Assembly: GCA_030622375.1 (NCBI GenBank)
Contig: JAUXGC010000008.1
Span: 1-22,470, forward strand
Direction: 5' to 3'
From: Sulfurovum sp.
GTDB taxonomy: Bacteria; Campylobacterota; Campylobacteria; Campylobacterales; Sulfurovaceae
DNA: 22,470 bases
Positions 1 through 7,416 of the stretch are shown piece after piece. The notes below the pieces were generated by a model. The model was not told the origin of the DNA, did no database searches, and saw only the letters and a list, made by a program, of their open reading frames with translations. The number at the start of each line of letters is the position of its first letter. Position 1 is the first letter of the stretch. The translations under genes were made by a program, and so were the position numbers.

Positions 1-482
1 GAAAACTTTTACTAAATTTAGAAAATAGGGTTATGGCTATAAATCATCTCTATTCTCTACTTCATACTAAACACAATATAGAGTTTGTAAATGCTTATGA
101 GTATTTTTCTTTACTGGCAGATAACATACAAACAAGTTTCCAAAGAGATGATATTGAGATTAATATAAACACTGACATAGATATAAAATCAGACTATGCA
201 GTTTATTGTGGATTTATTTTAAATGAAGCAATTACAAATGTATTTCAACATGCATTTATAGATAGACAGGGGGGAGAAGTGTCCATTGATTTTAATAAAA
301 ACCACCACTCTTACCATTTAACCATTAAAGATAATGGCATAGGGTACAATAAAAATATGACTACAAAGACATTGGGGCTTGTTATTATAGAAACTTTGGT
401 TAACACTCAGCTATGTGGAGAGTTGACTATCTATACAGATAGTGGTGTAGAGATAGATATAGTTTGGAGAGATAATGAATAG
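1..482 (+). CDS. Sensor histidine kinase, C-terminal part (5' end outside window)
   Basis: The reading frame is open from the first bases of the window, so the start codon lies upstream; the ATG at 33 is probably internal. The opening residues (..LLNLENRVMAI.HLYSLL) match the dimerisation/phosphoacceptor region typical of HisKA_2/HWE-type kinases, in which an ENRV.AI..vH motif follows the phosphorylated His. The rest is a HATPase_c ATP-binding domain with an N-box (NEAITNVFQHAF) and a G1-like DNGIGYN motif, ending in a short glycine-poor lid (TLGLVIIETL). The protein would autophosphorylate and pass phosphate to the response regulator whose start overlaps this gene's end by 8 nt (ATGAATAG), so translation is likely coupled. 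The sensor input domain is not visible. Confidence 0.85.
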   Translation, partial: KLLLNLENRVMAINHLYSLLHTKHNIEFVNAYEYFSLLADNIQTSFQRDDIEININTDIDIKSDYAVYCGFILNEAITNVFQHAFIDRQGGEVSIDFNKNHHSYHLTIKDNGIGYNKNMTTKTLGLVIIETLVNTQLCGELTIYTDSGVEIDIVWRDNE

Positions 483-1158
483 TATAGATATTTTAATAGT
501 AGAAGATGAGGCTATACCTGCTATAGAGATAGAAAGAGCACTTATACAAATGGGCTTTAATGTAGTTGGCATGGCGACCAACTATGAGAGTGCTATTTAT
601 ATTGCAAAAAATAAACACCCAAATCTTATACTCTTAGATATACATTTAAACCATAGTAAAAGTGGTATAGAAGTAGCCAAAACTATTAAAAAGATAGATG
701 GGGGTATTTCCATTATTTACCTTACAGGAAATTCAGATGAAAGCACCATACAAAAAGCTATAGAGACAAATCCCATTGCTTATTTATCTAAACCTTTTAA
801 AAGAGAGGATTTAAAATCAACCATACTACTTAGTATATATAAAATGTCTCACAAACATACAATAATAACCAATTTACAAAAACTTGGTTGTGACTACTAT
901 TATGATATAAAAAACAGAAATCTATTTTTTAAAGGACGGCCTATCAAGTTAAGTCCAAAAGAGAAATCTCTTTTGGAGGTACTTATAGATGCCCAAGGAG
1001 ACATTGTCCCTTTTAGTATATGTGAAAATCATATATGGAAAGGTAACCGTATTTCAGGAAGTGCACTAAGAACTATTATTTATAGATTGCATTCGAAACT
1101 GGAGTATAAACTTATTGAAACCACTCCATCTTTTGGATATAGACTTATATATCTATAA
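475..1158 (+). CDS. Two-component response regulator, REC + OmpR/PhoB-type winged helix
   Basis: A 227-residue regulator with an N-terminal receiver domain (about 1-120). It carries the acidic pocket E10-D11-E12, phosphoacceptor D55 (LLDIHL), switch T84 (YLTGNS) and K106 (SKPF). The C-terminal part (about 135-227) is a Trans_reg_C winged helix, with LSPKEKSLLEVLI, then a recognition-helix region (SGSALRTIIYRLHSKL) and the terminal wing hairpin ending SFGYRLIYL. It therefore binds DNA and controls transcription in response to the kinase encoded just upstream. Its targets cannot be read from the sequence; the divergent promoter region at 1896-2001 is one nearby candidate. The acyltransferase gene converges on it with a 26-bp gap. 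Confidence 0.9.
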   Translation: MNSIDILIVEDEAIPAIEIERALIQMGFNVVGMATNYESAIYIAKNKHPNLILLDIHLNHSKSGIEVAKTIKKIDGGISIIYLTGNSDESTIQKAIETNPIAYLSKPFKREDLKSTILLSIYKMSHKHTIITNLQKLGCDYYYDIKNRNLFFKGRPIKLSPKEKSLLEVLIDAQGDIVPFSICENHIWKGNRISGSALRTIIYRLHSKLEYKLIETTPSFGYRLIYL

Positions 1159-1184
1159 GGTTTCGAAAGATTATGATGAAATCA

Positions 1185-1889
1185 TCACCAGGCAACTTTT
1201 TCATTTAAAAAAGCTCTTTTGAAAAAGTTAGAGATTTTTGACGTATCCCATGAAGTAATAATAAATGGATTTTCTAAGTTTCCATAGGTATGCAGATGCT
1301 CTTCTATGGCAAACCCTCCAAATTTGTTGTAGAGATTAAAGTGGTCATCTTTTATGACAGAGACAGAATTATCTATAGTATTGTTTGAAATAATCAAATA
1401 CACACCTCTAGTCAAAAGCTTAAACTCTTGACTTAATCCATCTGTATTATGGTCTATAATAAGACGGGAAACTTCTGCTAATCTTTGTTTTTGGGTTCGT
1501 AAATAGTCTAATGAGTAATTCTTATCTATGGGCAGTTTTTCACAAGAGTCAAAGATTACTCTACAAGTTCCTGTAATCTTTCCGTTAATTTTTGTATATA
1601 AAATAGCAGAGTGCTCATCGTAACTATCAAAACTTAACCCTTTGATGAGATTAGGAAACTCATTGTCATAATGCAATTTAGTATATATATCACTACGTAA
1701 CCTATATATCTCCAATAACTCTTCTGGAGTTGTTACGATAGATAAAAAGAGTTTACTGCTACTCCATATTAATTTTCTATTAAACTTAATAGTGTTTTGG
1801 ATGTTCTGCTGTAGCTTCTGTTTATCTGATGCTCTCTTTATATCAAAATCTTTTAACAGGTTATCAATAGTGCTTGTAGTATCTTCCAT
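1185..1889 (-). CDS. LuxI/FeeM-like GNAT N-acyltransferase (putative acyl amino acid or autoinducer-type synthase)
   Basis: This is probably an N-acyl transferase of the GNAT superfamily, related to FeeM-type N-acyl amino acid synthases and LuxI autoinducer synthases. Seen in the sequence: an entry motif YRLRSDIYTKLHYDNE, a D-x-Y-D-E-H segment before a beta strand (SAILYTKINGKITGTCRVIFDS), and the EVSRLIID segment, which resembles the conserved E.SR region of LuxI/FeeM enzymes. About 50 N-terminal residues are extra and helical. The ATG at 1889 is preferred because AGGAG lies 7 nt before it; the ATG at 1895 sits almost on that site. The gene is divergent from the gene at 2005 and convergent with the response regulator. 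The acyl donor and acceptor are unknown, and a general acetyltransferase is the alternative. Confidence 0.6.
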   Translation of the reverse strand: MEDTTSTIDNLLKDFDIKRASDKQKLQQNIQNTIKFNRKLIWSSSKLFLSIVTTPEELLEIYRLRSDIYTKLHYDNEFPNLIKGLSFDSYDEHSAILYTKINGKITGTCRVIFDSCEKLPIDKNYSLDYLRTQKQRLAEVSRLIIDHNTDGLSQEFKLLTRGVYLIISNNTIDNSVSVIKDDHFNLYNKFGGFAIEEHLHTYGNLENPFIITSWDTSKISNFFKRAFLNEKVAW

Positions 1890-1937
1890 TTTCATACTCC
1901 TTTTCTTGGATATATAAAAATTATGGCACTCCAGATT

Positions 1938-1968
1938 TTGACTATTACGACTAAAATTTGGCTATAAA
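1938..1968 (+). promoter_or_regulatory. Possible promoter for the TRAFs-binding-like gene
   Basis: The 115-bp divergent region contains TTGACT (1938-1943) and TATAAA (1963-1968) with 19 bp between them. A second A/T-rich candidate, TACAAT (1975-1980), lies closer to the start. The spacing is long and Campylobacterota promoters often lack a clear -35, so the exact placement is uncertain. The divergent acyltransferase gene must also be read from this region. Confidence 0.3.
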
Positions 1969-2004
1969 GTGTGATACAATGTAAAAAATATTGAGGGAGA
2001 AGTG

Positions 2005-3198
2005 ATGATTGATGCGGTAGGCAGTCTAAAACATACAGAGTTTTTAAAAATCTTGGTGAGCAGTATGATAGATGCAGATATTATCAGTTACAAAAAAGAG
2101 TTTTTAGCTTTTATCCATTTTCCTACTGATAAATACTACATCCAAAGACTAAGCTCTTGGCTAAATAGGTCTGGAGAGATACAAGACCGTCAATTTCGTA
2201 TAGCTATTGAAAATAGGTTTGGGTTTACAGAAGAGATTTGGGATTTACCTACTACGCTCCAAAAGCTAAATATAAAACAAACGGTTAAGCAGATTAAAGA
2301 GTCTATTGCGTCTGAAAATAGTTTAGATATACATGAACTTATACCCATAGAGTACCCCATAACCACTAAACAAAAAATGCTTTTAGATGAGTTTAAAAAT
2401 CTTAAAAAACAAGAAGAGATTGAAGACAAGATAGATGAACTTACAAGTATTGGGCATCTCGACCAAAAGATAGAAAATCAAGAGTTTATCGCTGTTCTAC
2501 TTGAACATGCTTACAACAAAGGTCTTTACCATATTATAGTTGAGTTTATTTTGCCAAAATTACTTTACAATTACCGTTGCCAAACACGTGTACTCAAACT
2601 TGAAGCCCATACTTTAGGAAGCTTAGAAAACTATGGCACTGCCAAACACATACTGAGTAAACTAATACATGAAAATGTCATAGAAAATATAAATTTACGC
2701 ACCTCTGCTATCTCCAACCATAAGCGTGACATGCTTAACGGACAAAACCAAGAGGAGTTAAAGGAGTCTCTTCCTCTACTTATAGAACATTATACTTACA
2801 CACATAAACTAGACAATATCTACAGTTACTACACAGGCATAAACTTACTCTATATGGTTACTCTAGTTCAGATACTTTTTCCTAAAGACAAAAGATATAT
2901 GACCATAGACAGACAAGAGATTTACAACAAATCAAAACCATCTCTCAAGATAGACAAAACTCATAATGACTATTATGTAACTATGAGTGGTTTTGAGTTT
3001 CAACTTTTATTGAATCGTGAAGGTGTTTTAGAAAAAATAGAGAGTTTTTTAGCAAATCATGAGCCTCATGCTTCACTTGTAGAGCGTACAGTTAGACAGA
3101 TGAGGCTTTTTATAGCTGCTGCAGAAGCAGATAAACATACTACGGTACTGTTATTTAAAAAGGCTACGGAGATTTTGGAGGGGTATATTTCTATCTAA
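2005..3198 (+). CDS. Helical-repeat protein with a TRAFs-binding-like (DUF4071) C-terminal region; function unknown
   Basis: A 397-residue soluble protein with no signal peptide. Residues about 1-95 form a small helical domain with the phrases KKEFLAFIHFPTDKYY and RFGFTEEIW, which I do not recognise. Residues about 140-290 look like TPR-type helical repeats, with paired helices around YNKGLYHIIVEFIL and LGSLENYGTAKHILSKLI. The stretch YSYYTGINLLYMVTL resembles the YY.GIN motif of the MAP3K TRAFs-binding region found in bacterial conflict and signalling proteins. ATG 2005 is chosen because GGAG lies 5 nt upstream; GTG 2002 is too close to it. The next gene, convergent, encodes a DUF4062 protein, a family also linked to such systems. 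A defence or signalling role is inferred from family and context only. Confidence 0.55.
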   Translation: MIDAVGSLKHTEFLKILVSSMIDADIISYKKEFLAFIHFPTDKYYIQRLSSWLNRSGEIQDRQFRIAIENRFGFTEEIWDLPTTLQKLNIKQTVKQIKESIASENSLDIHELIPIEYPITTKQKMLLDEFKNLKKQEEIEDKIDELTSIGHLDQKIENQEFIAVLLEHAYNKGLYHIIVEFILPKLLYNYRCQTRVLKLEAHTLGSLENYGTAKHILSKLIHENVIENINLRTSAISNHKRDMLNGQNQEELKESLPLLIEHYTYTHKLDNIYSYYTGINLLYMVTLVQILFPKDKRYMTIDRQEIYNKSKPSLKIDKTHNDYYVTMSGFEFQLLLNREGVLEKIESFLANHEPHASLVERTVRQMRLFIAAAEADKHTTVLLFKKATEILEGYISI

Positions 3199-3284
3199 AG
3201 TACTCATTATCACGTGATACTCTTTTTGAAAAGTTGGAAAGTTGGGGTCTGGTACTAAATCTTAAATATAAGTGGCTCCATCAA

Positions 3285-3384
3285 GGAAGTGGAGAGTTTA
3301 CTCCCACTAGAAATTATGGCTGAAACAGAAGTATAAAACTTCCTAGTAGTTTGAAGTGTGTGTGGGAGTGAACTCTCCACTTCC
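3285..3384. repeat. 100-bp palindromic element of two inverted imperfect hairpins
   Basis: The left arm 3285-3307 and right arm 3362-3384 are inverted copies of 23 bp with one mismatch, separated by 54 bp. Each arm is itself nearly self-complementary (GTGGAG..CTCCCAC around a 6-nt loop), so it can fold as two hairpins or as one long stem. It lies between convergent genes, where it may end transcription from both sides. The two-inverted-hairpins plan is the same as in the GTAG elements further along, but the sequence differs. Confidence 0.75.
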
Positions 3385-3418
3385 AAAAACAGAGATAAGT
3401 ACCATGTGATTGGTTCTT

Positions 3419-4798
3419 CTATCTTTCATAAATTTCTAATTCATCAAGCTGATTTAAAGAACTCTCCAACTCTTCCATATGAAGGTCTATATAGGCTACA
3501 AGCCTCTCTCGCATCTGTGTATCTGTGAGGTCATCAAACATATCTTCGCCATTTGCGTAAGAGTAAAAAAGATTTGCCAAACTTGAACTATGGAGCCTTT
3601 CTAGTTTAGCTAAATGATCCCTTGCTGTCTTTAATTGTTTTTCTAAATATCTTTTATATCTATCTTTTTCTACATTAAGTTGCTTTTTGGTTGACACAGA
3701 AATAACAGAAACATTTCTTAATTGTGTCATGGTAAAATTAGAGCCATTAGAATATTTGTTTTTATAGTGCAAATAGTAAGGGTTTTGTGAAATCTCTTTC
3801 ATCTTTCTACCATTAAAACTAAAATATTTTTTTTCTTTTATTATTTTTGGAACTAATGGGGCAAGAGAGACTTTAACTTCTTTAGGTATAGTTTCTCTTA
3901 GGGTATCTGCTTCTGTCGTTATCTTACCTGCTAATATTTTACTGTCTATTTTTATAGTTATACGCTTGGCTATATCGGGTACTATATCTGCTTCTTGGTT
4001 TGGTATAATTACTTTTTTTAAATCCATTGTAGTATTGTTTGATACAGTATCTCTATTTGATTTGGCTAATACGACATTATTTTCATCACTACTTTTAACT
4101 ATTGTTTCCATATCAGGTGGCATAAACCAAAACCATAGAAAAAATACAAAAGCAACAGTGGCGACAATAATATATAGAAACATATAGAAATATCTTTGTG
4201 ATTTACTGATTGGTTTTTTCTCTTTCGGTTTTTTGGGCATAGAAACTCTTTTGCCACTGAGTGTCCAAATTGCACTTTTAAGATGGCTCGCAATCTTCTC
4301 TCTAAACTCATCACCACTCTCAAACTCTTGATATCCATGTTTTGTAGAGCCTTTAGTAAGATTAATGTCTTTTAAAAAAGTATCTAGTAACTGTTTTTGT
4401 TTTAATGCCTCTTCTAGTTCATGAGAAACAAAGTTTTTTTCTTTAGTTTTAAAGTAAAAATATACTAACTCTTTTTTGCTAGCTAAAATCTTCTCTATCT
4501 CATACTGTGTACCTGTAACATTTTTACTTTTAGTTATAGCTCCCTCATAACCATCAACAATAGAGCCTAGCCTATGCCAAAGAATCACAATAAATATATC
4601 ACATTTTTCTAACACACTATCTATATTGGCTTGTGCATTTTTATGATATGACATAGGGTGGTATTCCCATAAAACAGGATTGATCTCAATATCATCACCC
4701 ACAGCATCATCAAAAAGATGACAAGCCTCTTTAGCAATATTTCTTTCTGGGTTAACATCTGTTGGAGATACAATAAAGATATTTATCTGTTTTTTCAT
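3419..4798 (-). CDS. DUF4062 domain protein with a membrane anchor
   Basis: Residues 1-115 match the DUF4062 fold: a first strand INIFIVSPTDV, an ERN..KEA helix, PVLWEYHP, a CDIFIVILWHRLG strand and a TGTQYEIE motif before a helix. The family resembles TIR/nucleoside-deoxyribosyltransferase-like domains and is known from NTPase-linked conflict proteins. No NTPase is fused here. A helical region and a lysine-rich linker (183-200) lead to one membrane segment (about 204-226). A low-complexity region follows, then a coiled-coil-rich tail (about 380-459). If the N-terminus stays in the cytoplasm, the tail is periplasmic. The gene starts 18 nt after the xerH-type gene, probably in the same transcript, and no good Shine-Dalgarno is visible. 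The function is unknown. Confidence 0.65.
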   Translation of the reverse strand: MKKQINIFIVSPTDVNPERNIAKEACHLFDDAVGDDIEINPVLWEYHPMSYHKNAQANIDSVLEKCDIFIVILWHRLGSIVDGYEGAITKSKNVTGTQYEIEKILASKKELVYFYFKTKEKNFVSHELEEALKQKQLLDTFLKDINLTKGSTKHGYQEFESGDEFREKIASHLKSAIWTLSGKRVSMPKKPKEKKPISKSQRYFYMFLYIIVATVAFVFFLWFWFMPPDMETIVKSSDENNVVLAKSNRDTVSNNTTMDLKKVIIPNQEADIVPDIAKRITIKIDSKILAGKITTEADTLRETIPKEVKVSLAPLVPKIIKEKKYFSFNGRKMKEISQNPYYLHYKNKYSNGSNFTMTQLRNVSVISVSTKKQLNVEKDRYKRYLEKQLKTARDHLAKLERLHSSSLANLFYSYANGEDMFDDLTDTQMRERLVAYIDLHMEELESSLNQLDELEIYER

Positions 4799-4816
4799 AA
4801 ATATATGATACCAAAA

Positions 4817-5365
4817 TCAACGTAAAGGATGAAAACTATGCATTGTATCTGCAAGATTTTGTTTCTGTATATGTGTGTATATTTGTGTAGTCTCCAAAGA
4901 ACTATGCCCAAGCAACTCCTGAACCACACGCAGGTCTGCACCACCAATGATGAGTGAAGAGGCAAAAGAGTGTCGCAAGACATGAGGGGAAACACCCAAA
5001 TATTTTTTAACTATCTTATAGGCGGAGATACGACTTAGTTGCTCACCTCTATAGTTGAGCCACAAAAAACTACTTTGTAAATCTTGTTTGTTCATATACT
5101 CTTCTAGAGCTTCCAGTGCCACAGGAGCTATAGGAATCATACGCTCTTTCTCCCCTTTAGCAAAACGAATCTTAAGCCATCCATCTACAATATCACCTCT
5201 TTCAGCACTCAATGCTTCTGAAATACGACAACCACTTGCATATAAAAAAAGTATGAGTGCATAGTCACGTAAACCCATGAGTTTGCTTCTGTCAATATGT
5301 TTTATAGAAAGCAGTATCTCTTCATTACTTAAATATTTAGGGAGGTTTTTGGGTATTTTTGCCAT
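4817..5365 (-). CDS. xerH: XerH/XerD-type tyrosine recombinase, catalytic domain
   Basis: The 182 residues from ATG 5365 form a complete tyrosine-recombinase catalytic domain. It has R47 in SGCRISEAL, a beta-hairpin lysine near K70 (FAKGEKER), H128-x-x-R131 (HVLRHSFAS), H154 (LGHSSLETT) and the nucleophile Y163 (QIYTHI). Enzymes of this family resolve chromosome dimers at a dif site or act in element integration. The same frame is open upstream to 5677 and encodes the usual N-terminal core-binding domain, but no ATG, GTG or TTG occurs in that extension. As it stands, only the catalytic half has a normal start, and no good ribosome binding site precedes it. Whether a functional recombinase is made is doubtful. 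The name xerH follows phylum context; another Xer-family integrase is possible. Confidence 0.75.
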   Translation of the reverse strand: MAKIPKNLPKYLSNEEILLSIKHIDRSKLMGLRDYALILFLYASGCRISEALSAERGDIVDGWLKIRFAKGEKERMIPIAPVALEALEEYMNKQDLQSSFLWLNYRGEQLSRISAYKIVKKYLGVSPHVLRHSFASSLIIGGADLRVVQELLGHSSLETTQIYTHIQKQNLADTMHSFHPLR

Positions 5366-5771
5366 AGGTATATTGATATTTTCATAAGTAAAATTTTGGA
5401 TGTGGCAAAAATGGAAAAAGGTATTGATAGCTGATAGCTTTCTGTTGAGTGTTCGTTTATTTTTAAAAGTAGCTAAAAACTTTAGTACATCTATAGTCTC
5501 TAATTTTGTGAGTGTTTTTTTTGTAAATTCTTCAAGTTGTTTAAGGTCACTTATATATGATGAAACCGTAAGAGACTCAAGTGCTTTTGTAACACTTAAA
5601 TACTCTTCAAAAGCAACTAATAAATCAGAAATAGTAACCCCCTCAAATCGACTAGTCGATTGAGCTGACTGCTGAAGTCAACCTAGTGTTAGCGTAGAGT
5701 AGGGAGCTTTGCTCTCTACCCGTCCTAATTATAGTAAACTCTTCAAAAGCAACAAGTAAGTTGCTATTCAT
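5366..5771 (-). pseudogene. xerH: Disrupted 5' part of the xerH-type gene (N-terminal DNA-binding domain)
   Basis: ATG 5771 overlaps the stop of the upstream lipoprotein gene (ATGAATAG) and begins MNSNLLVAFEE, which looks like the true xerH start. That frame ends after 39 codons at a TAG inside an insertion. The phrase DLLVAFEEYLSV reappears 136 bp further on, in the frame that runs without a stop through a SAM-like N-terminal domain (ALESLTVSSYISDLKQLEEF, then KRTLNRKLSAINTFFHFC) into the catalytic domain. The shift between the two frames is one base. This part therefore appears split by insertion unless ribosomes change frame or start at a non-standard codon. Confidence 0.65.
5602..5753. 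repeat. Insertion in xerH: 16-bp direct repeat around hairpin-rich DNA
   Basis: The 16-mer ACTCTTCAAAAGCAAC occurs at 5602-5617 and 5738-5753, exactly 136 bp apart. Between the copies lie three hairpins: a near-perfect palindrome at 5642-5664 (core AATCGACTAGTCGATT), TGACT/AGTCA at 5666-5680, and GTAGGGAGC-TTT-GCTCTCTAC at 5699-5719, which begins with GTAG. The layout suits a small non-autonomous element with target duplication. The similarity of the flanking codons (SNLLVAFEE versus SDLLVAFEE) also allows a diverged partial duplication. Confidence 0.7.
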
Positions 5772-6792
5772 AACCTAGTTTAGAGAGCTCTATGGTCTTG
5801 CCATCTTTATAGAGTTTAGTTCCTGTCATAAATACTGGAGTATCTACTTCACCTACATCATATATCTTATGTTTGTTTAAATCTTTTGAGAGCACTATGA
5901 GCGAGCCTTGCTGATCAAGAGCAAAAACTTTCCCACCAAATGCTGTAGAAGCAGCAAAGTGTGCATATTTAAATTTCTGTTTTGCAAGTGGATTAAGCAC
6001 CATATCAAGCCTAACAATTTCACCCTCTTTACTAAATAGATAAATAGTTCCATTTGCAACAGCAATCTCAGAAATATTTGCGCGATACTCTTTTTGACCC
6101 TCACTACCCAAAACAATTATCTTTGTTGGGGTAGCAGCTACCATTGTATTGCCTGAACGAGAAAGATGAACTACATTATTAAAAGATTTATCTCTACTAA
6201 GGTATACTACTTTTGTAGTTTGTGTATCGTGTATATCTAAAATAATAAGTTTTCCATCAAGCATCGGCACTACCGCTAAGTTATCTATAAACATTGGACT
6301 TGCGGCTCGCGTATCAATAGCATATGTTCTTTCTGAACTATGTTCTACTACTTTTCTATTATCTTTAATTTGATATATACCAAAAGAATTATTATTTAAA
6401 ATATAAGCAACTACCCCTTTTTGAATAGCTGCAGAAACTATGGGCACATGTAACGATACGGCACGTATAGGATCCCCTGTTTTTTTATCTATAACCTTTA
6501 ATATCCCCTTAGCATTTCCTGCCAATACATATGTACTACTCTCGCTAAGAAATCTATAACCCTCACCTATGTTAATACTGCTCATGCCTTGCTGACCAAT
6601 ATAGTGACCGCTTTTAAGTGTTGCTCCATCTCTACTAAGGTTCACTATTTTACTACCATATGATGATGATATACCTGATGCTGAATATGTTTGTTCTGGC
6701 TCAAAGTATTGTTTACCACTACACCCAGATAGAACAAATGATATAAAACCAATTATAAAATAAGATGGCATAGAAAGTAATAATTTTCTCAT
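5764..6792 (-). CDS. Outer-membrane-directed lipoprotein with BamB-like beta-propeller
   Basis: A 342-residue protein with a type II signal peptide: positive MRK, a hydrophobic stretch, and lipobox LSGC with the cysteine at about 24. The mature part is rich in short beta strands arranged like PQQ/WD-type blades (for example GILKVIDKKTGDPIRAVSL, GKLIILDIHDTQTTKVVYL, GSLIVLSKDLNKHKIYDVG). This suggests a propeller of about 300 residues, as in BamB, an accessory subunit of the outer-membrane protein assembly machine. Its ATG overlaps the upstream stop as TAATG. The upstream gene is YfgM-like, and yfgM-bamB is a known gene pair in other proteobacteria, which supports the assignment. Specific BamB function is inferred. 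Confidence 0.6.
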   Translation of the reverse strand: MRKLLLSMPSYFIIGFISFVLSGCSGKQYFEPEQTYSASGISSSYGSKIVNLSRDGATLKSGHYIGQQGMSSINIGEGYRFLSESSTYVLAGNAKGILKVIDKKTGDPIRAVSLHVPIVSAAIQKGVVAYILNNNSFGIYQIKDNRKVVEHSSERTYAIDTRAASPMFIDNLAVVPMLDGKLIILDIHDTQTTKVVYLSRDKSFNNVVHLSRSGNTMVAATPTKIIVLGSEGQKEYRANISEIAVANGTIYLFSKEGEIVRLDMVLNPLAKQKFKYAHFAASTAFGGKVFALDQQGSLIVLSKDLNKHKIYDVGEVDTPVFMTGTKLYKDGKTIELSKLGYE

Positions 6793-7358
6793 TATTTTAC
6801 CTTTATCGTAGAGTGCTTAAGCACTTGTGCTAACATTGCAAGCCATGAGCGCTCATCAACAAGTTCCAGTTTTAATCTAGCCTCTTTTAGGTTACCTGCT
6901 TTGATATGAAGATAAGCTTCTTCAAGTATTACCATCTCCGCATAAAGTTTAGAGTCTACAGGCTTCTCTCCAAGTGTTGCTATCACATACTTACTTGCGT
7001 CTGAGATTACTGGATTACTACTGCTTGTCAAACTATTCAACATCTTTAAATCTTGATTTTTGACAGATTGTGAATAAGTAAAAAGTTCAAAAAGAGATGG
7101 ACTTTTCTCTTTTAGTATTGATAGAGCTTCCGCATCATCTGATTTAGTTTGAAGTGTTAAGAAAGCCCTATTTGCCGCTTCAAGCTTAGATTGATTTACA
7201 GAATCCATTACTGCGCTGCCTACAAGGAAAAGGATAAGAGCCACTACTATAGCCCAAATCTTAAATTTATGTTTTTTATAAAATGTCTCTAATTTAAAAG
7301 CACTCTCGAGTATTTTTTCATCACCACTCAACTCTTTTTTTATATCTGCAATATTCAC
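6792..7358 (-). CDS. YfgM-like membrane-anchored TPR protein
   Basis: About 188 residues: a cytoplasmic N-terminal stretch (IADIKKELSGDEKILESAFK), a lysine/histidine-rich KKHKFK boundary, one membrane segment (IWAIVVALILFLVGSAVM) and a periplasmic helical region resembling TPRs. This is the plan of YfgM, which works with periplasmic chaperones near the Sec translocon. GTG 7358 is chosen because AGGAG lies 5 nt before it; GTG 7364 would fall on that site. It is the first gene of a translationally coupled pair with the BamB-like lipoprotein. The family assignment rests on architecture and neighbour rather than a specific motif. Confidence 0.55.
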   Translation of the reverse strand: MNIADIKKELSGDEKILESAFKLETFYKKHKFKIWAIVVALILFLVGSAVMDSVNQSKLEAANRAFLTLQTKSDDAEALSILKEKSPSLFELFTYSQSVKNQDLKMLNSLTSSSNPVISDASKYVIATLGEKPVDSKLYAEMVILEEAYLHIKAGNLKEARLKLELVDERSWLAMLAQVLKHSTIKVK

Positions 7359-7416
7359 TGACACTCCTACATTAAATTAATAAGTATATATTATACCTTT
7401 TTGAATTAAAATTTAG

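Noticed and set aside
1174..1187. Terminator hairpin TGATG-AAAT-CATCA between response regulator and acyltransferase genes
   Set aside because: The stem is only 5 bp, overlaps the acyltransferase stop and has no T-run on either strand.
3208..3219. Perfect palindrome TATCACGTGATA after the TRAFs-binding-like gene
   Set aside because: It could be an operator, but it lies downstream of a gene rather than at a start. A 12-bp palindrome can arise by chance in AT-rich DNA.
5642..5719. Integron attC site or dif site in the xerH insertion
   Set aside because: Hairpins are present, but I see no paired R/L boxes of an attC site and no recognisable difH-like core.
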